Below, piece by piece: positions 1-7,351 of a stretch of 36,479 bases of DNA. The stretch's first letter is position 1. The number at the start of each line of letters is the position of its first letter. The translations under genes and the position numbers were made by a program. The DNA comes from an uncultured Actinomycetes bacterium (GTDB lineage: Bacteria > Actinomycetota > Acidimicrobiia > Acidimicrobiales > RAAP-2), in assembly GCA_903860745.1 (NCBI GenBank), contig CAIORQ010000030.1, positions 1 to 36,479 on the forward strand, written 5' to 3'. A model generated the notes under the pieces. That model did not search any database. It was not told where the DNA came from and was given only the letters and a program-made list of their open reading frames with translations.

Positions 1-2
1 AG

Positions 3-419
3 TTACTTCTTGGTGGCCCAGAAGATCTCGGCGATGGCGTCGATCTCGGCGAGCAGCTTGTCCGCGACGGCGACGTCGTTGGTCTTCTTGGCCTCGCCCG
101 CGGTCTTGGTGGCCGACCAGAAGAGGTCGTGCAGGGTGGGGTGCGCCTCGAGGTGGGCGGGCTTGAAGTAGTCGGTCCACAGGACCCACAGGTGGTGCTT
201 GGTGAGCTCGGCGCGCTCCTCCTTGATCAGGGTCGCGCGCACCTTGAAGTCGGCGTCGTCGGAGGCGTTGTACTTCTCCATGCAGGCCTTGACCGACTGG
301 GCCTCGAGACGGGCCTGGGCCGGGTCGTAGACGCCACAGGGAAGGTCGCAGTGCGCCGACACGCTCAGCGGCGTCGTCGTCGCGTCCAGCAGGGTGTTGA
401 TGCGAGATAGAAGCGTCAT
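3..419 (-). CDS. sodN: Nickel superoxide dismutase precursor
   Basis: Converts superoxide to oxygen and hydrogen peroxide in the cytoplasm using a nickel ion. The 138-residue product has the diagnostic nickel hook HCDLPCGVYDP at residues 23-33; His23, Cys24 and Cys28 become His1, Cys2 and Cys6 of the mature enzyme. The first 22 residues (ending SVSA) form the propeptide that must be cut off so that the new N-terminus can bind nickel. The remaining 116 residues match the usual mature length. The start is backed by a ribosome site (GAAAGGTG, minus strand 432-425) five bases upstream of ATG. The gene is divergent from sodX, which encodes the likely processing protease, an arrangement known for this family. 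The stop lies three bases from the window edge, so the gene is complete. Confidence 0.96.
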   Translation of the reverse strand: MTLLSRINTLLDATTTPLSVSAHCDLPCGVYDPAQARLEAQSVKACMEKYNASDDADFKVRATLIKEERAELTKHHLWVLWTDYFKPAHLEAHPTLHDLFWSATKTAGEAKKTNDVAVADKLLAEIDAIAEIFWATKK

Positions 420-455
420 GGCTTCACCTTTCGGAATTGGGGCCGTTTCGACCGG

Positions 456-474
456 GACTTACGAAGTCAGGTTA
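456..474 (-). promoter_or_regulatory. sodN promoter -10 with palindromic operator candidate
   Basis: On the minus strand TAACCT (474-469) resembles the TANNNT -10 element seen before other genes here. It would start transcription near 462, giving a leader of about 43 bases. A perfect inverted repeat, GACTT-ACG-AAGTC (456-468), sits directly on the predicted start point, where a repressor would block initiation. The palindrome is seen directly; its function is inferred. Nickel-responsive Fur-family control of SOD genes is known in Streptomyces, but this short repeat cannot be assigned to a regulator by eye. Confidence 0.4.
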
Positions 475-489
475 GTCAGAGCTGTCGTC

Positions 490-495
490 TAGCGT
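490..495 (+). promoter_or_regulatory. sodX -10 element
   Basis: TAGCGT lies 8 bases before the sodX ATG. No ribosome site is visible in those 8 bases, so the mRNA is probably leaderless or nearly so. No convincing -35 box is seen. Confidence 0.4.
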
Positions 496-503
496 TCACC
501 CCC

Positions 504-836
504 ATGGAGCGGCTGTTCACTCTCGTCGCGCGCCGGGTCGTGGTGGAGAACCACTCGATGCTGCCGACCCTGGTGCCCGGCGAGCGCCTGACCGCGGTGC
601 GCAAGTGGCGCCGCGTCCGCGTGGGCGACGTGGTGGTCGTGCGCGACCCCCGTGAGCGTGAACGTTGGATCATCAAGCGGTGCGTCGCGCGCCGCCGGGG
701 GCTCCTCGACCTGCGCGGGGACAACCCCGCGGTGAGCAGCGATTCACGTGATTTCGGCCCGGTCCCCGCTCGAGCCGTCCCCTACCTGGTCGTGGGGCTC
801 GGGCCGTCGAAGGGTCGCCCGACGACCGTCCGCTGA
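504..836 (+). CDS. sodX: Nickel-type SOD maturation protease (S26 family)
   Basis: Small signal-peptidase-like serine protease of 110 residues, expected to remove the SodN propeptide. The S26 catalytic Ser18 lies in NHSMLPTL (residues 16-23) and the catalytic Lys58 in RWIIKR (54-59). The C-terminal S26 box GDNPAVSSDSRDFGPVP follows. Unlike true signal peptidase I there is no membrane anchor, in keeping with a cytoplasmic substrate. It is divergent from sodN with 84 bases between the two starts, the known sodN/sodX pairing. The ATG at 504 is chosen because the coding part begins with family-typical residues just before the catalytic Ser and a -10 element lies immediately upstream. Confidence 0.9.
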   Translation: MERLFTLVARRVVVENHSMLPTLVPGERLTAVRKWRRVRVGDVVVVRDPRERERWIIKRCVARRRGLLDLRGDNPAVSSDSRDFGPVPARAVPYLVVGLGPSKGRPTTVR

Positions 837-866
837 ATCCCGAGCACTCTTATCGGGTATTGCCGG

Positions 867-872
867 TAGGCT
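867..872 (+). promoter_or_regulatory. Leaderless promoter of the MshA-like gene
   Basis: TAGGCT, then exactly six bases, then the GTG start at 879. With transcription starting about seven bases after the -10 element, the first transcribed base would be the G of GTG. No Shine-Dalgarno sequence is possible in this space. Confidence 0.5.
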
Positions 873-878
873 CGGTCC

Positions 879-2096
879 GTGGCCCGTCTCTGCGTCCTCT
901 CGTACCACACGTCGCCCCTGGCCCAGCCCGGTACCGGAGACGGCGGCGGCATGAACGTCTACGTGCGCGAGCTCGCCAGCGCGATGGCCCGTCAGGGTCA
1001 CGACATCGACGTCTTCACGCGGCGCGACTCCTTCGACCAGCCCACCACCCAGCTCGTGGAACCCGGCTTTCGGGTGCACCACGTGGCCGCGGGACCGGCG
1101 CGGACGCTGGCGCGCGAGGAGTTGGCCGATCACGTCAAGGACTTCACGGACGCCGTGGCCGCCCACATCGAGGCTCACGGCCGTCCCGACGCCCTGCACG
1201 CCAACTACTGGTTGAGCGGCTTGGCGGGACACCGACTCAAGCACGAGCTGGACCTGCCGCTGATCATGACCTTCCACACCCTCGAGCGCGTCAAGGCCGA
1301 CCACTTCGAGGGCGAGTCGGAGGACCGTGCGCACCAGGAGGCGGCCATCTTCGCCTGCGCCGACGCGGTCCTGGCCAGTTGCGACGTCGAGGCGGCGCAG
1401 TTCGTCGAGTACTACAACGCCGACCCCGCCCGGGTCCACGTGGTGCCCCTGGGCGTCCAGCACGCCTTCTTCGCCCCCGGCGACCAGCGCGCGGCCCGTC
1501 AGGCGCTGGGGCGTGACGCGGACGAGACCATGCTGTTGTTCGTGGGACGGCTCCAGGCCCTCAAGGGCGTGGAACTGGCCCTCGAGACGCTGATCGCCCA
1601 ACGCCGCCGCGGTCGCCACACCAGCCTCGCCATCGTGGGCGGCCCCTCGGGCCCGGAGGGGAGATCCACCCTGGCGCGCCTGCACGAGCGCGTGAACGAG
1701 GCGCACGTCATCGACCACGTCAGCTTCGTGGCTCCCCAGAGCCATCAACTGCTCTCGACCTGGATGCGCGCGGCCGACGTGACCCTGGTGCCGTCGCGTT
1801 CGGAGAGCTTCGGCCTGGTGGCCCTGGAGTCCTCGGCCTGCGGCACTCCCGTGGTCGCGAGCGCCGTGGGGGGTCTGCTCACCCTGGTGCACCCGGGCGT
1901 GAACGGCCAGCTCGTGGCCCAGCGTGACCCCGAGGTCTGGGCCGACGCGGTGGACGAGATCCTGCGCGACAACGCCGACCACGCGATGTCCAACTCCGCG
2001 GTGATCGCCGCCCAGCGCTACACCTGGCGATCGGCCGCCGAATCGCTCGACCAGCTGGTGTCGCGGCTCATCGCCGCGGGCCTGGTGCGCTGCTAG
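879..2096 (+). CDS. mshA: MshA-like GT4 glycosyltransferase
   Basis: Retaining glycosyltransferase of 405 residues with the GT-B fold. MshA joins N-acetylglucosamine from UDP-GlcNAc to inositol 3-phosphate, the first step of mycothiol synthesis. The N-terminus carries the MshA-type stretch HTSPLAQPGTGDGGGMNVYV, and the C-terminal domain has the GT4 nucleotide-sugar motif around SRSESFGLVALES with the EX7E pattern and GTPVVAS after it. Length fits the family (about 400-480). The GTG start at 879 sits six bases behind a TAGGCT element. Donor and acceptor cannot be proven from sequence: related actinobacterial GT4 enzymes make other glycosides. No other mycothiol gene (mshB, mshC, mshD) is in the window, so the gene symbol is tentative while the family call is firm. 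Confidence 0.8.
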   Translation: MARLCVLSYHTSPLAQPGTGDGGGMNVYVRELASAMARQGHDIDVFTRRDSFDQPTTQLVEPGFRVHHVAAGPARTLAREELADHVKDFTDAVAAHIEAHGRPDALHANYWLSGLAGHRLKHELDLPLIMTFHTLERVKADHFEGESEDRAHQEAAIFACADAVLASCDVEAAQFVEYYNADPARVHVVPLGVQHAFFAPGDQRAARQALGRDADETMLLFVGRLQALKGVELALETLIAQRRRGRHTSLAIVGGPSGPEGRSTLARLHERVNEAHVIDHVSFVAPQSHQLLSTWMRAADVTLVPSRSESFGLVALESSACGTPVVASAVGGLLTLVHPGVNGQLVAQRDPEVWADAVDEILRDNADHAMSNSAVIAAQRYTWRSAAESLDQLVSRLIAAGLVRC

Positions 2097-2142
2097 CGCC
2101 CGTCCGCATTCACGAACCTTGACCCCGGGGGCCTCCAGGTCC

Positions 2143-2209
2143 TAGCGTGGTCGGAACCGCAAACGACGGTGCGCGTGTTGAACACACGCCGTGCGGGCGT
2201 CGTAGGAGG
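2143..2209 (+). promoter_or_regulatory. Promoter and ribosome site of the large secreted protein
   Basis: A -10-like TAGCGT (2143-2148) is followed by a leader with a perfect AGGAGG Shine-Dalgarno at 2204-2209. No ATG, GTG or TTG lies in the correct frame 4-10 bases behind this site; the codon six bases behind it is ATC (2216). The upstream in-frame GTG at 2147 overlaps the -10 element and so is unlikely to be transcribed as a start. Confidence 0.45.
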
Positions 2210-2215
2210 ATTGTC

Positions 2216-5200
2216 ATCAGTTCATCGTCGTGTCGAGGTCGGGTGCGGGCGGCACTCGCGTCGCTTCTCGTCGCCACCACCCTCGCGGCCGTCGCGGGGA
2301 CCAGCGCCGCCCACGCCGACGCGCTCCAGGGCTCCCTCGGCATGGCCAACAGTGGGTGGTACCCCGACGAGCCCGCCCTCACGCCTTCGGCGGTCGGCGC
2401 CGCCGGCCAGTTCGGCACCGTGTTCGACGCTCAACTCGAGGGCAAGATCTACGCCGAGCCGCTCTACGACCCCACCCCGTCGGCCTCCAACAGCGACCCC
2501 GTCGTGCTCGTGGTCACCGAGGACGACCTCGCCTACGGCGTGGACGCGACGACCGGCGCCGTGGATTGGCAGACCCCGTTGGGCACGGCCGCGACCCCGG
2601 CGACGGGCGGGGGCGTGCCCTGCGGCGACATCGGGCCCTCCATCGGGGTGACCGGCACCCCGGTGATCGACCCGGCGACGAACACCGCCTACATCGTCAA
2701 CGCCGAGACCAGCGGACCCGGCGGGTCGACGCAGTACTTCTTGCAGGCCCTCGACGTGGCGACGGGCCAGCCACCCGCGACCTGGCCCGCGGGCGGCGTG
2801 CCGATCCAGGGCCCGGCCGACAACGACGCGAACCTGGTCTTCGACGCCGAGTACCAGACCCAGCGCACGGCGCTGGTCCTCGTCAACGGCGTCGTCTACG
2901 CGGGGTTCAGCTCCCAGTGCGACTACGTGCCGCCGACGGGTAGCTATTCGGGCTGGGTCGTGGGTGTGTCGACCGCGAGCGCCTCGATCACCTCGATGTG
3001 GGCGTCGGAGACGGGGACGGGACAGGACGGCTCGGGGATCTGGCAGGCGGGCGGAGCGCCGGTCGTCGACGCCAGCGGCAACCTGTACTACGCGACGGGT
3101 AACAACTTCAACGGCGACGTGGAGCCGAACCCGGGCCCCGGCACGACGCCACCCCCCCAGTACAGCGACTCCCTGGTGCAGTTGTCCACGGCGGGTGGTC
3201 AGTTGGCACCGACGGACTACTTCATGCCGTCGGACGCTTCGGCCCTGAACATCGAGGACCTCGACATGAGTTCGGCCGGACCCGTCGAGCTCCCCTCGTC
3301 GATGAGCACGTCCCGTGAGCCCCATCTCCTCCTCGAGGGGGGCAAGGGGGGGACGCTGTACCTGCTCAACATGGACAACCTCGGCGGTTACCAGGACGCG
3401 AACCCGGCCTCGGGCTCCACCACCGGTGTCGACAACGTCCCCGACGAGGTGATGGTGGGTGGCGCGATCTACGGGCATCCCGCGCTGTGGCCGGGCGACG
3501 GCGGCTACGTCTACGTGCCGGTGAGCTACGGACAGGCTGGCGACCCGACGGGACCCCACGCCTCCAGCGTCAACGTGTTCCAACGCGTCGTGAGCAACAC
3601 CGGTGCCGTGGGCCTGCGCTACGTCGGCGAAGCCGGCGACGGGACCTTCAACTTCGGCATGGGCTCACCGATCGTCACCTCCGACGCGACGACCTCGGGC
3701 TCGGCCCTGGTGTGGGAGATCCATTCCCCCAACGCCAACGGGTCGGGCGCGGTGCTCGAGGCCTTCGACGCCCTGCCCCAGAACCCCGGGACCGACGGGA
3801 CCCTCGCCCCGGTGTGGACCTCGAAGACCTTCGACGGCGAGAAGTTCACGGTCCCGGGCGTCGGCGACTCGATGCTCTTCGTGGGGACCCAGGACGGGCA
3901 TCTCCTGGGCTTCGGCTTCGTCACGCCCACACCCGCGCTGAGCGGGGACGACGTGAACTTCAGCCCGACCGTGGTGGGCCAGAGCGTGACGGCCGGCGCG
4001 CGCTTCACCGCGACCAGCGCGACGCAGGTGACCGGCATGGCGGTCACCGGGACGGGCTACTCGTTGGGCGAGGCGCCGAGCACGATCAACCTCACCGCGG
4101 GTCAGACCCTCGACGTGCCCGTCACCTTCTCACCCCAGAGCATCGGGGACAACCCCTACGGGGAGCTCACCGTCACCACCAGCGACTCCGGCGCGATCAC
4201 CGTGGCCCTGGACGGCCAGGGCGTGGCGTCGCGGACCGTGAGCGCGTCGCCCGTCGAGGTGGATTTCGCGGGCCAGCCCATCGGTGGCGGGTCCGTGAGC
4301 CAGACGGTGGCCTTCACCAACAACACCTCGGGCACCGTCACCGTCGAGGGTGTCGAGGACCCGCCGAGCTGGTCGCCCTTCACCGTGACGGGCCTGGCCA
4401 CCACGGGGACCATCGCGCCGGGGGGCACCGTCAGTTTCACGGTCAGCTTCACGCCGCCGGGGACCTCGGGCGACTACGACCACGTGTACTCCTCGCTGGT
4501 GACCCTGCAGACCAATCTGGGTGACTTCGCCGTCCCGCTCTCGGGCTCGGCGGACACGCCCTCGGTCCTGACGGTGTCCCCCTCGAGCCTCGACTTCCAC
4601 GCGGTGACCGTGGGCGCCTCCGAGACGCTCTACTTCGACGTGGGCGACAACGGCGGACTGCCCCTGCATCTCACCAGCGCGACGTCCACTGGCTCGGACG
4701 GCTTCGCCGCGACGACGGCGTGGTCGACCTCGACGCAGGTCGACGCCAACTCCGAGGTCCAAGAGGCCGTGACCTTCACGCCGACCGTGGCGGGACCGGC
4801 CAGCGCGACCTGGACCATCACGTCCGACGCGAGCAACGGTCCCCTGACGCTGACCCTGAACGGTCTCGGCGTGGCCACCGTCCCGGGCGTCCCCGGCGAC
4901 GTCCAGGCGAGTGCGGGGTACCAGAGCGCGACGGTGTCCTGGTCGGCGCCGGCCAGCGACGGGGGAGCCGCGCTGTCGGACTACCAGGTCACTGCTCAGG
5001 ACCTCACCGACTCCGCGAGGGGGGCTCAGAGCTGTGCGACCGTCACGACCTCGTGCACCGTGCCGGGCCTGTCCGACGGCGACGCCTACGCCTTCTCGGT
5101 CGCGGCGGTCAACTCCCAGGGGACGGGCGCGTCCGCGACGTCGTCGCCCGTGGTGCCCTTCCTACCGACCTTGTCGATCACGACTGCCTCGGGTGCGAGC

Positions 5201-5683
5201 GGAGGCCCCCTCGTGCTCGCCACCACCGGTGACCCCCTGGGGGCGGGCACCAGCTACTACGCGGTCAACGGCACGGCCCAGGGGTGTCGCGTCGTCGCCG
5301 GCCAGCTCGTCACGAGGTCCGCCGGCACCTGCTGGGTCGTGGCGGTGCGCGCGGGGGACTCGAGCGTCCCCACGATCATGTCGGTGCCGACCCGCGTGAC
5401 GCTGGCCGGGCGCCCCGCCTCGTCCACGACCTTCACCGTGGGCCTGCGGTTCCCGCCGACGAGTTCGACCCTCACCACCTCGGCGATCGCGCTCCTCGAC
5501 GCCACCGTGGCGGCGCTGGCGCGCGGAACGAGCCTGACCCTCGTCTCCTACGACCCGACGGCGGCCCTCGCTCGATCACGGGGGCAGGAGGTCGCGGCCT
5601 TCCTCCGGCACCTCGCGAATGTGAGGATCACCGTGGTGAGCCGCGTCGGGCCGGCGAGCCGCGTGTCGATCACCAGACACTGA
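2216..5683 (+). CDS. Secreted beta-propeller / choice-of-anchor D / FN3 / OmpA-like protein
   Basis: Large exported protein of about 1,155 residues. A signal peptide (Arg-rich start, hydrophobic ALASLLVATTLAAVAG, cleavage after AHA at 2309-2317) is followed by a PQQ-type beta-propeller (about 2400-3920) with repeats such as AYGVDATTGAVDWQTPLG. Then come three Ig-like repeats of the ASH/choice-of-anchor D type (about 3930-4880), a fibronectin type III domain (4880-5160), a short linker domain, and a C-terminal OmpA-like module (about 5430-5683) with FPPTSSTLT and ARSRGQEVAAFL in family-typical positions but degenerate. The role is unknown; propeller and Ig/FN3 modules suggest surface binding and the last module peptidoglycan contact. 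The start is uncertain: ATC 2216 has ideal spacing from AGGAGG; GTG 2243 is the next ordinary start and still keeps a signal peptide; GTG 2147 overlaps the promoter. Confidence 0.8.
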   Translation: MSSSSCRGRVRAALASLLVATTLAAVAGTSAAHADALQGSLGMANSGWYPDEPALTPSAVGAAGQFGTVFDAQLEGKIYAEPLYDPTPSASNSDPVVLVVTEDDLAYGVDATTGAVDWQTPLGTAATPATGGGVPCGDIGPSIGVTGTPVIDPATNTAYIVNAETSGPGGSTQYFLQALDVATGQPPATWPAGGVPIQGPADNDANLVFDAEYQTQRTALVLVNGVVYAGFSSQCDYVPPTGSYSGWVVGVSTASASITSMWASETGTGQDGSGIWQAGGAPVVDASGNLYYATGNNFNGDVEPNPGPGTTPPPQYSDSLVQLSTAGGQLAPTDYFMPSDASALNIEDLDMSSAGPVELPSSMSTSREPHLLLEGGKGGTLYLLNMDNLGGYQDANPASGSTTGVDNVPDEVMVGGAIYGHPALWPGDGGYVYVPVSYGQAGDPTGPHASSVNVFQRVVSNTGAVGLRYVGEAGDGTFNFGMGSPIVTSDATTSGSALVWEIHSPNANGSGAVLEAFDALPQNPGTDGTLAPVWTSKTFDGEKFTVPGVGDSMLFVGTQDGHLLGFGFVTPTPALSGDDVNFSPTVVGQSVTAGARFTATSATQVTGMAVTGTGYSLGEAPSTINLTAGQTLDVPVTFSPQSIGDNPYGELTVTTSDSGAITVALDGQGVASRTVSASPVEVDFAGQPIGGGSVSQTVAFTNNTSGTVTVEGVEDPPSWSPFTVTGLATTGTIAPGGTVSFTVSFTPPGTSGDYDHVYSSLVTLQTNLGDFAVPLSGSADTPSVLTVSPSSLDFHAVTVGASETLYFDVGDNGGLPLHLTSATSTGSDGFAATTAWSTSTQVDANSEVQEAVTFTPTVAGPASATWTITSDASNGPLTLTLNGLGVATVPGVPGDVQASAGYQSATVSWSAPASDGGAALSDYQVTAQDLTDSARGAQSCATVTTSCTVPGLSDGDAYAFSVAAVNSQGTGASATSSPVVPFLPTLSITTASGASGGPLVLATTGDPLGAGTSYYAVNGTAQGCRVVAGQLVTRSAGTCWVVAVRAGDSSVPTIMSVPTRVTLAGRPASSTTFTVGLRFPPTSSTLTTSAIALLDATVAALARGTSLTLVSYDPTAALARSRGQEVAAFLRHLANVRITVVSRVGPASRVSITRH

Positions 5684-5752
5684 AGAGTCGCCGGTGCCCG
5701 ACGCGCGGCACGCGCCGCCCGACGAGGGCCCCGCTGCCCGGCGAGCTTCTTG

Positions 5753-5758
5753 TAACCT
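5753..5758 (+). promoter_or_regulatory. Leaderless promoter of proC
   Basis: TAACCT, six bases, then ATG at 5765. No ribosome site lies between them. Confidence 0.5.
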
Positions 5759-5764
5759 TCGTCC

Positions 5765-6571
5765 ATGTCCTTTGAGCTCGTCGTGGTCGGTGGCGGACGC
5801 ATGGGTTCGGCCCTCGTGGAGGGCCTCGTGTCGGCGCAGTGGTGCGCGCCCTCCTCGCTGGCGGTGGTCGAGAGCGCTCTCGAGCAGCGTGAGGTCCTGA
5901 GCGTGCGCTTCGCGGGCGTCAGCGTGCTGGCCACCCTGGAACTCGAGCACGTGGGTCCCGAGACGGGCGTGGTGCTCTGCGTGAAGCCCGACCACGCCGA
6001 GGGTGCGGCCCGTCTGGCGGCGGCCTGCGGCGTCACCCGCCTGCTCTCGGTGGTCGCGGGTCTGTCCACCCAGCGCATCGAGGCGGCCTTCGCCGCGCCG
6101 GTCGCGGTGGTGCGCTCCATGCCCAACACGCCGGTGCTGATCCGCCGGGGGGTGAGCGCCATCGCCGGCGGCTCGCACGTGACCGCGGCGGACCTTGACT
6201 GGGCCGAGTCCATCCTCGGGGCGGTCGGCACGGTCGTGCGCGTCACCGAACGGAACCTCGACGCGGTGACCGGACTCTCGGGTTCGGGTCCGGCCTACTT
6301 CTTCCTGGTCGTCGAGGCCATGATCGAGGCCGGCGTGCACCAGGGCCTCTCGCGCGAGGTGTCGCGCCAGCTCGTCGCGGGGACCTTCGCGGGTTCCGCC
6401 GCGCTCCTGGTCGAGACCGGGGACAGCCCCGAGGAGCTGCGCGCCCAGGTGACCAGTCCGGGTGGGACCACGGCGGCCGGACTGCGCATGCTCGAGGGTC
6501 GCGCCGTGCGCGCGGCCTTCCTCGAGGCGGTGGCCGCCGCCGCCGAGCGCTCGCGCCAATTGGGACGCTAG
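5765..6571 (+). CDS. proC: Pyrroline-5-carboxylate reductase
   Basis: Last step of proline synthesis: reduces 1-pyrroline-5-carboxylate to proline with NAD(P)H in the cytoplasm. The 268-residue product shows the Rossmann loop VVGGGRMG (residues 8-14), RSMPNTP (117-123), and the family signature TGLSGSGPAYFF (169-180), followed by the closing motif VTSPGGTTAAGL near the C-terminus. Length is normal for the family. It stands just before rex and the hem genes, as in many actinobacteria, but has its own promoter-like element. About 80 bases separate it from the preceding secreted-protein gene. Confidence 0.95.
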   Translation: MSFELVVVGGGRMGSALVEGLVSAQWCAPSSLAVVESALEQREVLSVRFAGVSVLATLELEHVGPETGVVLCVKPDHAEGAARLAAACGVTRLLSVVAGLSTQRIEAAFAAPVAVVRSMPNTPVLIRRGVSAIAGGSHVTAADLDWAESILGAVGTVVRVTERNLDAVTGLSGSGPAYFFLVVEAMIEAGVHQGLSREVSRQLVAGTFAGSAALLVETGDSPEELRAQVTSPGGTTAAGLRMLEGRAVRAAFLEAVAAAAERSRQLGR

Positions 6572-6609
6572 TCACCGTCGGAGCGCCGCCCGCGTCGGCC
6601 ATTCTTGGC

Positions 6610-6615
6610 TAGCGT
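6610..6615 (+). promoter_or_regulatory. Leaderless promoter of rex
   Basis: TAGCGT, six bases (GGGGCG), then ATG at 6622. The G-rich spacer could be mistaken for a ribosome site, but it directly abuts the ATG. Confidence 0.45.
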
Positions 6616-6621
6616 GGGGCG

Positions 6622-7317
6622 ATGGCGACCCCTCGTCTGCGTCCGCACCGGCTCTCCGAGCCGACCATCGCTCGGCTCCCGGTCTATCAACGCATCGTGG
6701 AGGGCTGGCAGCGCCGCGGCGAGACCAGCATCGACTCCCAGCAGATCGGCGAACTGGCGGGGGTGACCGCCACCACCGTGCGTCGCGACCTGGCGGGGCT
6801 GGGATCGCTGGGGACGCGGGGCTCGGGCTACGAGGTGGACGTCTTGAAGGCGCGCATCGGCGAGGCCCTGGGACACGACCGCTCCTACCAGGTGGTGATG
6901 GTGGGTATCGGCAACCTCGGGCGCGCCCTGGTGAACTCCTCGAGCTTCCTCATCCGCGGCGCTCACCTGGCCGCCCTCTACGACGCCGACCCGGCCATCG
7001 TGGGCCAGGAGATCGCCGGCCACGTGGTGCGCTCGATCGACGAGGAGATGGTCGAGGCCACGGTCGGGGTGATCTGCGTGCCGCCCGAGGCCGCCCAAGC
7101 GGTGGCCGACAAGCTGGTCGCCGCCAACGTTCACGCCCTGCTCAACTTCGCGCCCCAGGTGCTCACGGTGCCGCTGGGGACCGCGGTGCACTACGTGGAC
7201 TTCTCGATCGAGTTGCAGATCCTCATGTACCACCTCAACAACGGCACCGGGCCCCTGGGCGGGGGTCTGCTGCACTCCCTGGGCATCTCCGCGACCGGGC
7301 CGCTGCGTCCGTCCTAG
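6622..7317 (+). CDS. rex: Redox-sensing transcriptional repressor Rex
   Basis: Dimeric repressor that reads the NADH/NAD+ ratio and typically controls respiratory genes. The 231-residue protein has an N-terminal winged-helix DNA-binding domain (about residues 8-80, with TVRRDLAGLGSLGTRGSGY) and a Rossmann NAD(H)-binding domain starting at VVMVGIGNLGRAL (91-103). The C-terminal helix is expected to swap between subunits. It is directly upstream of hemA; its stop codon TAG (7315-7317) forms part of the -10-like TAGAAT that appears to drive hemA. In Streptomyces Rex controls cydABCD, rex-hemACD and nuo, which matches the genes in this window, but no clear TTGTGAA-type palindrome was found here. 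Confidence 0.95.
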   Translation: MATPRLRPHRLSEPTIARLPVYQRIVEGWQRRGETSIDSQQIGELAGVTATTVRRDLAGLGSLGTRGSGYEVDVLKARIGEALGHDRSYQVVMVGIGNLGRALVNSSSFLIRGAHLAALYDADPAIVGQEIAGHVVRSIDEEMVEATVGVICVPPEAAQAVADKLVAANVHALLNFAPQVLTVPLGTAVHYVDFSIELQILMYHLNNGTGPLGGGLLHSLGISATGPLRPS

Positions 7318-7351
7318 AATCTCGCGGATGAGGCGGACGTCATGGCACTGA
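7315..7351 (+). promoter_or_regulatory. hemA promoter with overlapping leader mini-ORF
   Basis: TAGAAT (7315-7320) overlaps the rex stop codon. Seven bases later ATG at 7328 opens a seven-codon frame (MRRTSWH) ending with TGA at 7349-7351, which overlaps the hemA ATG (7342) out of frame by ten bases. The open frame and spacing are seen directly; translation is inferred. Alternatively the AGGCGG at 7331-7336 simply serves as a weak ribosome site for hemA. Confidence 0.4.

Noticed and set aside
744-1982. Long antisense frame opposite the MshA-like gene
   Set aside because: Low-complexity composition, no motifs, and the plus strand carries a complete glycosyltransferase.
5703-5715. GCGCG-GCA-CGCGC hairpin between the secreted protein and proC
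   Set aside because: Five base pairs with no T-tract; such repeats arise easily in GC-rich DNA, so it was not called a terminator.
6572-6621. Rex operator upstream of rex, hemA or nuoA
   Set aside because: Expected from Streptomyces, but no TTGTGAA-type inverted repeat was found in the 6572-6621, 7318-7341 or 19478-19549 gaps.
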